A stretch of DNA of 64,000 nucleotides from contig CM114272.1 in the NCBI GenBank assembly GCA_050084515.1, positions 52,328,001 through 52,392,000 of the forward strand. Direction: 5' to 3'. The translations under genes and the position numbers were made by a program. Positions within the stretch are counted from its first letter, which is position 1. Each line of letters opens with the position of its first letter. Positions 57,126 through 64,000 of this stretch are shown one piece after another. This DNA comes from Blasia pusilla (Eukaryota; Marchantiophyta; Marchantiopsida; Blasiales). The notes under the pieces are model-generated. The model was not told where the DNA came from. It made no database searches and worked only from the letters and a program-made list of their open reading frames with translations.

Positions 57126-58493
57126 CTACTGCTTCTTCTCCGCTGAAGAACCGACAGGCTTCACCGTATAGGAGGAAAGATCAGTATGCGTGAAGCCATA
57201 GCGAGCCAACACTTGATTGTCCGCAAAATTGAATGCGCGCTCCATTCCACTCTGACAACTACTGATGGTCGCGTTCTTGCCTACACCGATGCAAGGCTCG
57301 CAACCGGCAAAATGAGTCACAAATGGCCATCTGTTCTGCTTCGGCTTCTCTCCCATCCCTTCGTACTTATCCACAACGTCTTTCCAGTAAAGGCTCAAGT
57401 CGCTGGCCTTCTCCATGTAGACCTTGCTCCCCCATTTAGGTGGCTCACTGGCGAGAAGGTACACGGCTGCTGATTGATCTTCAGCTGGTTGCTTTCGCGG
57501 CCGTTCAGTCAAATGGTCCGAGAGAAAAACACCCCACTTCTCCTCGAATACCTTGTCGGACATGCGCGCCCAACCTTCCAGGAAATCTACGGACCATTGG
57601 CAATTTCTGATCAAGAACACCCCCGTAGAGAGTCCCGACCATTGCTTCTTGTCGTACACGAGATCTGGGTTTCCGTGTATGACGAAATTGAATTCCGCGT
57701 ACCTCTCCAGCGATATCTTGTGATTCATATCTGTGATGAGGGAGTCACTATCCATCCACATGAACCATTCGACGCCAGGGTGCTGCAGCATGAGAGTCCT
57801 GAGAAGAGGAAGCTTAACCCATAAACGGTTCACACTTTCGTCGATATCAGCCATGTTGTACAAGTGATTCTTTATACCATGGAGACGGCAGTAGTCCACT
57901 CTGTTCTTGAGAAACTTGAGGAAGTAATGATCACCTATGGATTTGGCGCAACTTTGTGGTTGTTGGCCAGACACCAGAAAGAATCCGCTCGCATCAGCTG
58001 GGGAATCAGGGTTGGCAATATAATCTTCACGCTGCTTGTCCCAGTCACCTATGTGAGCACCAAGGCTGTAAGGAAATTTCTGAAGAAAGCGTCTCGAATC
58101 CTGCCGACCAACACGACTTGTAATGGGATCATTTTCGAATTTGAACTTGGCAACGTTGGTTGCAGTAATTTGCTCCGCCATCTTCTGCTCGACTACTACG
58201 CTCTCGACCCCTCCTCCTCCGTAGAGCATCAGCGGGAATCTGTAGCCCACTTCTCGTACAATGCCCCAGATGACGAGAACCGTCATGCATCCGCTAACGA
58301 GATACAAAAACTTCATTTCCGGTGCTTTCCGTTTCAAATCTTCTTCTGGTCGAGTTGCCACAAGTGATGGGTCGGCCTGCCATGCCACTTTATTTGCATC
58401 TGCTGGTGCTTTAGAGATCAGAACCTTGTCCTTCGGCACCGGAGCCATAGACTCCGGTGCATCGTAAGCAGAGGTTGAGTTGATCCTTTTCAT
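57126..58493 (-). CDS. GT34 glycosyltransferase, xyloglucan xylosyltransferase / galactomannan galactosyltransferase-like
   Basis: A single intact open frame of 455 residues starts at ATG 58493, the first Met of the frame, and needs no introns. Residues 1-60 are a polar cytosolic tail. Residues 61-79 (KFLYLVSGCMTVLVIWGIV) form one membrane anchor, giving a type II Golgi protein. The GT34 catalytic domain begins at PYSLGAHIGDWDKQREDY (141) and includes GDHYFLKFLKNRVDYCRLHG (187-206), the nucleotide-sugar and metal-binding WMDSDS (DSD at 248-250), STGVFLIRNCQWSVDFLEGW (289-308), EDQSAAVYLL (338-347), WPFVTHFAGCEPC (389-401) and MERAFNFADNQVL (417-429). Its length matches family norms (about 440-520). 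GT34 enzymes add xylose to the glucan of xyloglucan or galactose to mannan. Which one applies here cannot be decided by eye. The opposite-strand frames 57474-57824 and 57864-58367 are shadows. Confidence 0.95.
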   Translation of the reverse strand: MKRINSTSAYDAPESMAPVPKDKVLISKAPADANKVAWQADPSLVATRPEEDLKRKAPEMKFLYLVSGCMTVLVIWGIVREVGYRFPLMLYGGGGVESVVVEQKMAEQITATNVAKFKFENDPITSRVGRQDSRRFLQKFPYSLGAHIGDWDKQREDYIANPDSPADASGFFLVSGQQPQSCAKSIGDHYFLKFLKNRVDYCRLHGIKNHLYNMADIDESVNRLWVKLPLLRTLMLQHPGVEWFMWMDSDSLITDMNHKISLERYAEFNFVIHGNPDLVYDKKQWSGLSTGVFLIRNCQWSVDFLEGWARMSDKVFEEKWGVFLSDHLTERPRKQPAEDQSAAVYLLASEPPKWGSKVYMEKASDLSLYWKDVVDKYEGMGEKPKQNRWPFVTHFAGCEPCIGVGKNATISSCQSGMERAFNFADNQVLARYGFTHTDLSSYTVKPVGSSAEKKQ

Positions 58494-60225
58494 TGATACG
58501 GAGTGTCTGGTCTCGCCTCTTCAAAGTTGAAGTATCCTCCCGAGTAATAGGGTAACTCGCTCGAAACTTGCTTGCTGTTCCAGGACGTGGGACATCAAAG
58601 TGTCGAAAGAAAGCCGGTGCATGTACTCAGCAGGGCGGCAGTATCGGAAATGATTTCTGCAAACCTGGAAGTTGAAACAAAGAAGTCAGAGAAATCTCGC
58701 ATGCTTCTAGATTCCATTCCTTGCGAAGCTACATAGAACGAAATAAGGCAGATTCGCGATCCAGGCTGCATCCGAATCTCATCCTCGATTCGCCGTCACT
58801 CCCAGCTGATTATGTTATGATTTCAGGCTCTGTAATCCATAACCTCACCCCTGAATCATGTCCAGGTTTTCCGACCATCGTCTAAACCTGTTCGAGTTTC
58901 TAAACTTCTGGGTTGCATAACACTCACTAATGGAGCCTCCAGGACTTCTACGGCACACTCCCAATGAGAGCGAATGAGCTCGAGAAAGATCGGGGAGGAA
59001 ACAGACGCCCCTGTTCTCGCGATTCCGCTAACGAGCATCCATGTACCACATGGCTACAATTGGTAATCTGTTATGTGGAATACTGCGACATATCTACACA
59101 AAACTGTGCATATGGAATCCCTGGAAGCGGATGATAACTCTCTGCTTTGTGACACGAATGAGATGGAGAGGTGTCGCTTACCTGTTTCGACGGAGCTCGA
59201 AGTCATGAGCCTTCCACCAGTGCTACAACGTCACAGTTTGGGAAGTCCGCAGTCCCGGGCAGTACATGCCTCAGCTTTGAGTAGTAGACGGTACAAGACC
59301 TCAAAAATCCAAGGGCTTTGAGAAGAAAAAACCTGTCCCGCCCACACTTGTACACTACACAAACGAGTGCAAGCACAATAATAAGTCTGCTGTTCCTAGT
59401 GCATCGCTTGCACAATGTACGGTGCTCGTCGACTCTCGAAAAGAAACTACAGCCCCAATAATGCCCACACCACAATGCTAGTCAACAATGACAAACAATA
59501 AGCTGTTGTGTATATCGGGACGATAGGGCCCTCAGCACAGATTTCCAGCACAGATGCTGGACTCTGACAGTCCCTAAGGACCCTAACTACATTTCTAGTC
59601 ACGGTAAAAAAAAAAAGAAAGCAGCGAGGGAAGCGTGGGGCTCCCCAGTGTACTGATTCACGGAAGATGTGGACTACCTACATCATTGTACGCGATACAA
59701 TCCTGTGCGCATTCTACTACTTACTTACGCGTGGGACAGCGGCGAATTCCCCCCAAGCCACCGGCGGGCTCCTGACCTCGGCTGCCGTCCTTCCTTCCTG
59801 TGAACGGGAGCGCCTATAGACTCGCTTTATACTCGCTACGACATCGCTGACTCCGGGAGACCGGGGTCTCCTCCTAAGTTCTGTGATCCCGGACAAATGT
59901 GGAGATTTAGCTACCTTCCCAGGAGTGCACGACACCGCGGGCCGCACCGTACGCAGTAGCGCTGATCCGCTGACAGGAGGAGGCGGTGCATCTAAATGTT
60001 AATTGCAGCACCTCTGGCGCCCACAGTCTACAGTCCGACGACGGACTAGCCTCTTACATCCCATCCCCGCCATGGTCTATCTACAGTTGGAAGAAGATCG
60101 AAGTTCGAACAGGGAGGAAGATCTAGTAGCGAGAAAAAGAAGATGCACTTCGATAAAAACTAGTGATGGAAAACCCATCGGAAGTACAAAAGAGGGGGAC
60201 TCAAAGAGTCAAAACCGGAAGGCCA
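58494..60225. other. Upstream region of the GT34 gene and intergenic DNA
   Basis: The promoter and 5' leader of the minus-strand GT34 gene should lie in the first few hundred bases, but no clear TATA box or splice pair was identified. Short open frames (59073-59321, 59203-59475, 59717-59947, 60003-60293) have no family features. Confidence 0.4.
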
Positions 60226-60229
60226 CAAC

Positions 60230-60660
60230 AGGACCAGAAAAGGAAGAAGGGGGCATTCCCCCCTCTAACGACGAAGACTCACCAACAGCATAGACAATAT
60301 CAGCAACAACAAGAGAGCTATGACTACTACTAAGTGGTCTTCTAGCGCCGGCGTTTCCCACAGCCTGAGCCCGCCGCAAAATCCCATTAGCCTGGGCACG
60401 CTGCAACGCTATGGAGACCCGCTGCCTACAATACAGAATCGCTGTAGCTAAGGACAACCCATTTCTCGAGTGGAGATGATGGACGCAGTCCGTAAGGAAG
60501 GAGTCGAACCTCTCCCCCATAGTCCCATACATCTCTATGGTCAGGGGGATGAAGATGTGTCCTCGCGTAGTCGACTGTAGATATGTGTCTTCTTCGCCGC
60601 CGCCGCTCCTTGTAGCATTCGCCCTTGGGCCACCATTTGGGCTCGCACTGCCCCTCGAAC
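60230..60660 (-). pseudogene. Decayed retroelement polyprotein C-terminal fragment (copy 2)
   Basis: The minus strand reads VRGAVRAQMVAQGRMLQGAA then KKTHIYS, a one-base frame change, then FIPLTIEMYGTMGERFDSFL, RNGLSLATAILYCRQRV and SIALQRAQANGILRRAQAV. This is the same protein as the plus-strand remnant at 2881-3390, with about four in five residues matching over the common part. This copy lacks the two internal stops of copy 1 but has a frameshift. The family is inferred to be a LINE-like polyprotein end. Confidence 0.55.
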
Positions 60661-62681
60661 TAATGCGTCCCTCCCTCTCGCCCTATGGCTCCGCCATAGC
60701 CAAATGTGTTAAATGCGTCCATGGCTACCGTCCGCCGCTCATTATTTTGGGTCTTACTCTTACCCTTACCCTCGGCGCTCCCCTTTGTTACTGCGAGATG
60801 TATGCAACGACAGCAACTCGGCCATTGATTGTTATCGGGGTCATTGGTTGGTTGGTTGGTTGGACGGACCTCAGGGGTACAGCGCTGCTCCCTCCCTGAG
60901 TGCCAGTGAGTGCATGTCCCAGGGCCGGGCCGGGCCGGGCCGTGCTGAGTGGACCGCGCACAGTCAGTAGTCGTCTTCATCCTGCCACTCATCGCGCTGC
61001 TATTCCACTCTCGCTCACGCTCAATCGCTGACATGTCAGGGTTCACGAACGGAGAAAGAGAGAAAGAAGGAAAGAACAATAAAGAAAGGAAGAACCACGA
61101 TCCGTCCTTCCCGTCCCTCTGCCACTTCCATCCGGGCCTGACCTGGCCTAGCCGGTCGCGAAACTCCTCATTTCCCGCTTCTCTCTCTGAATCGACGTCG
61201 ACGGGCTGGAATTCAGCTCACCGGAATGCACACAACGTCGACAATCACCCGCTGACGGTAAGTATGCCTGGGAAATACGGGTTCCGGGGAAAAAACTTCC
61301 CGGGCGTACAATAGTAGTAGTTCTATGCATGCCACGTGTCGCTGGAGGGCCGCGCACTTCCAAGCTCATATGGAGTGCAGGAATTATTATAATACTAGAC
61401 TTATTCCGCGCGCCCTTCGATAGAGTGGCACTAAACCGGCCCCCGAAGGTGAAATCCGCTTGTTCGGGCCCCTAGTTTGCCGGGGAAGTACTTGTTGTTG
61501 GCCCGAGGGGCCGCCGGCGAGGGCCTAAGGCGCTCGTTGTTGCGATATTGAGGGTCTAGAACATGACTTTGGACTTTGGGTATAGTGTATGAACGCCACA
61601 TGTGTTGAGTGTGAACAGCAAAGCAAAGAGTTCCTCCACCTGCATGCACTCACCTTTAAAGGCAACATGTTGTGGGAAAATCGCACCATGAACAAATCAT
61701 TCTATGAATAATAAATTATGGAAGATACAAAACGTGTGTCGTGACGGTTGGAGAAGAGAGTAATTAACACATACGCGCATAGACACGTAGATAGTCTAGA
61801 TGGCTAGGAAAAAAAACCACAAACACTTGTAGGGGCCGCAAAGATAGAAATGTCTAATGAGTCCGTGTGTTGTCAAATTGATTGGAAAAATAAAAAAAGT
61901 GGATGGTGAATGTTCAACATATGTTTTTCACATTTGCAAGGCCAGGGAGATCAAACAAACTTAAACTTTCATGGGGAGAATCTTTATGGAATGATGCTTT
62001 ATGGCAGGGGGACAATTGAGTGGATGCTTGTAGATCTAGGTCTTGATTCTTCAAGTTTTCGAGAAACGATTTCACATGTGAAAGGGTTAGTCCTTTCACT
62101 TAAGTTCAAATGCTGCGATTGCTCTAGAGGTTGGATAATTTTCCCCTAAGCGGCTACACCCCTTTCTCGTGATCCCAATGTCAAGGCACACGTCCATCTT
62201 CACTAGTATTAGTCCAACAAAAATACATATGTCATCTTCCCTTATCTCACAACTAGCTAGTGTAGATTTTACCTCGGTCGATTGCACAAGGTAATTTAGA
62301 TATGTTTTTATATGGCTTTGTTTTGGTGATGCGTTGATTGCTGATCCTACATGTTTTGACAATCTTGGTAGGTTGAGTCTGCGCATACAAAAGGTTTAGT
62401 TGTTTTACGTAACAACAAGAATCAAGAAGTTAAGTTATGGAGTGAGACGCGACTTATGACATCATTCTTTTGGCGGTGGAAGTATTAGGCATTTCCAAGT
62501 GTGTCTTTTGATACTTTCCTCAAACCTTGTGCTCACTATTGTCTTGGGAATTATCAACTTATCCTCATAGTCTTTAGGTCGTCATCACTCATTCTTCATC
62601 ATGTATCTCAATGAAATTAAAAATTACACAAGTATTGGTTCTGATACATTAAGCCAAAAAGTGAAGTTGTGGTACATTCAA
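60661..62681. other. Intergenic DNA with simple repeats
   Basis: The region includes a (TTGG)n run near 60844-60863 and a (GGGCC)n-type run near 60919-60942. Open frames at 60949-61314 plus and 60660-61079 minus show no domain. AT content rises after 61680. No gene is supported. Confidence 0.4.
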
Positions 62682-62923
62682 GACCCGGTCCCATGCGGCT
62701 GAGGTTGCTAGGACCCGGCCCCAGGGTTCCGGATCTTAATTGATCCGACAAATGACATTCATGGGACGTGAACATAATTCGCGCCGCTAAAATATAGAGC
62801 GCAAGTTTCCCGACTGTATTACCACATGTTTCCAACCGAGAAGGAAATAATACGGTTGCTGTACGACGATCGCAGCGACCACGATTGCGACTGGGCAGGG
62901 AGCTGGCCGCATGGGACCGGGTC
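62682..62923. mobile_element. Small element with 18-bp terminal inverted repeats (MITE-like)
   Basis: GACCCGGTCCCATGCGGC at 62682-62699 has its exact reverse complement at 62906-62923, giving a 242-base unit. The interior has no coding potential and is GC-richer than the surrounding AT-rich DNA, consistent with an inserted non-autonomous DNA transposon. No convincing target-site duplication was found, so the family is unknown. Confidence 0.65.
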
Positions 62924-63174
62924 CTCATAATAGATAGATCATTAGTGTTTTTTTCAACATATTTCAAATAATTAGTTAAGGAAATTTTCTTCGGTTTTGA
63001 TTTCCTTATTTTAAGTTTCACTTGCTGTCATATTTTGTACTTCTTGCTCCTTTTCCTTTAATTACAGCATCTACAAGCTCTCGTTGTTTTTTTTTTAGCC
63101 ATTCGGACTATCCTCGTGTCTTATGCACGTATATATTAGTTATATTCTTCTCCACACGTGTTTAAATTCTCCTT

Positions 63175-64000
63175 GTCCTCTTATGAGATTTAAAAAAAAA
63201 AAAATTTCAAACGGATATCTTCCTTTCCATTTATTTCCTTACAAAGCTCTATATTCATTTTTAAACCGGTGTAAAAGAGCTCATCTTGTGTCTTGGAGTC
63301 TTAGGAAATTCTTATTTAGGAGCTTAGTGTTGCCGGTGATCTTATATGGGACCCAAGTTTGGGGCCCTAGTTTTAAGAAGACAAGTTGGGAGTGCGTGGA
63401 AAGGGTGCAAAAGATATTTCTACAAGAAGAATTGGGTGTAAGAAACCAAACTCCGTATGGTATTCTTCTTGCGGAAACAAGTTGTCTTCCTCTAGAAGCT
63501 GAAGCTCTTTACTTGACCATCACTTACATCGCAAGGGTGAGATCTCTTGATGTTTCTCGCCTCCCTCATCAAGCTTTGCGAGCCACGCGTTCCATAAGGT
63601 GGATGGCGGATGTGGTGACTTGATCTTCAAAGTGGAATGTGGCGGAACGCGATTGGGACTTGAAACTGATGGCCCTCCGTGAGTATCTACAGAAGAAATT
63701 TCTCAACATCATTTGGAGCAGTCCGAGCACCAAAATGGAGTTTTATCAACTTCATGTTAATCCTATGCTTGTATATTGTGAACAAGGATACTTACTTGCG
63801 GGGATCTCCACGTTCTTACGACATATTATCGCACATCATAGAACTAGGTCTCATAGGTTAGGAATTGAGGAAAGACGATGGTTTAAAATTGATAGAAGTG
63901 AACAAATTTGTAGGTTATGTGACGGAGAAAATTTTGAGGATGAAGAGCATGTGTTTGTTACATGTTAGAAGGTATGAAGAGATTAGACTAGCTCATAAAA
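63175..64000 (+). pseudogene. LINE (non-LTR retrotransposon) RT C-terminal part and zinc knuckle, continues past the window
   Basis: The frame reads ALYSFLNRCKRAHLVSWSLR, SLVLPVILYGTQVWG (the RT thumb motif of LINEs), CVERVQKIFLQEELGVRNQT, a TGA stop at 63621, then AERDWDLKLMALREYL and the C-terminal CX2CX9HX4C knuckle (CRLCDGENFEDEEHVFVTC at about 63910-63965). A frame change at 63965 is followed by RYEEIRLAHK. Such an element would encode an endonuclease and RT for target-primed retrotransposition. Only the 3' portion is seen, and the stop and frameshift make it inactive. Confidence 0.85.

Noticed and set aside
57864-58367. 167-codon plus-strand frame (and 57474-57824)
   Set aside because: Antisense shadow of the intact GT34 gene.
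1-64000. tRNA, rRNA, CRISPR or bacterial operon features
   Set aside because: No cloverleaf with a proper T-arm and anticodon stem, no rRNA core and no regularly spaced identical repeats with spacers were recognised by eye. The gene structure is eukaryotic.

Overview
The window looks like nuclear DNA of a land plant, most likely an early-diverging one (bryophyte-like). This is an inference from three things: a GT34 xyloglucan-type glycosyltransferase, a chromatin protein with an MBD and a VEL/Oberon-type PHD region with short introns, and Ty3/gypsy elements carrying a cytosine-5 DNA methyltransferase, a combination described from charophyte algae. No species can be named from the sequence alone. 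There are two well-supported host genes, one partial host-gene exon, and a large amount of transposon debris.

Layout. 1-2300 is AT-rich with nothing recognised. 2301-2836 is a solo-LTR-like repeat, followed by a decayed retroelement C-terminal fragment (2881-3390). 3400-14100 is mixed-composition DNA with one credible coding exon (6556-5780, minus strand, Ser/Thr-Pro-rich protein) and an AT-rich stretch (11400-13300). 15100-33134 is a nested cluster of Ty3/gypsy elements: E (minus, 17676-15102; methyltransferase, RT, partial RNase H), A (plus, 17677 to about 23171; LTR/leader, gag, start of protease, interrupted by a solo-LTR-like insert at 21297-22490), B (minus, 30206 to about 23221; LTR, gag, protease, methyltransferase, RT, partial RNase H) and C (minus, 33134-30207; LTR/leader and 5' gag), into which B is inserted. 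A and C form an inverted repeat of about 2.9 kb. 33135-43000 is AT-rich with heavily decayed gypsy, copia and possibly PIF/Harbinger remnants.

45364-49178 (plus) is a four-exon gene whose three introns keep the reading frame. It encodes about 1090 residues: an N-terminal methyl-CpG-binding domain, a basic nuclear-localisation segment, a long acidic low-complexity middle, a VEL/Oberon-like zinc-finger superdomain and a C-terminal coiled coil. 58493-57126 (minus) is an intact, intronless GT34 gene for a Golgi type II membrane protein. Downstream are a second copy of the decayed retroelement C-terminal fragment (about 60660-60230, minus), a small TIR element (62682-62923) and the 3' end of a LINE running to the window edge.

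The most notable biology is the capture of a cytosine-5 methyltransferase by a gypsy element, present in two copies at different stages of decay. Copy B keeps the catalytic Pro-Cys-Gln motif but has stops and a frameshift; copy E has an intact C-terminal half but Pro-Arg-Gln at the catalytic site. The neighbouring MBD/VEL-like gene encodes a candidate reader of methylated DNA, but nothing in the sequence links the two functionally.
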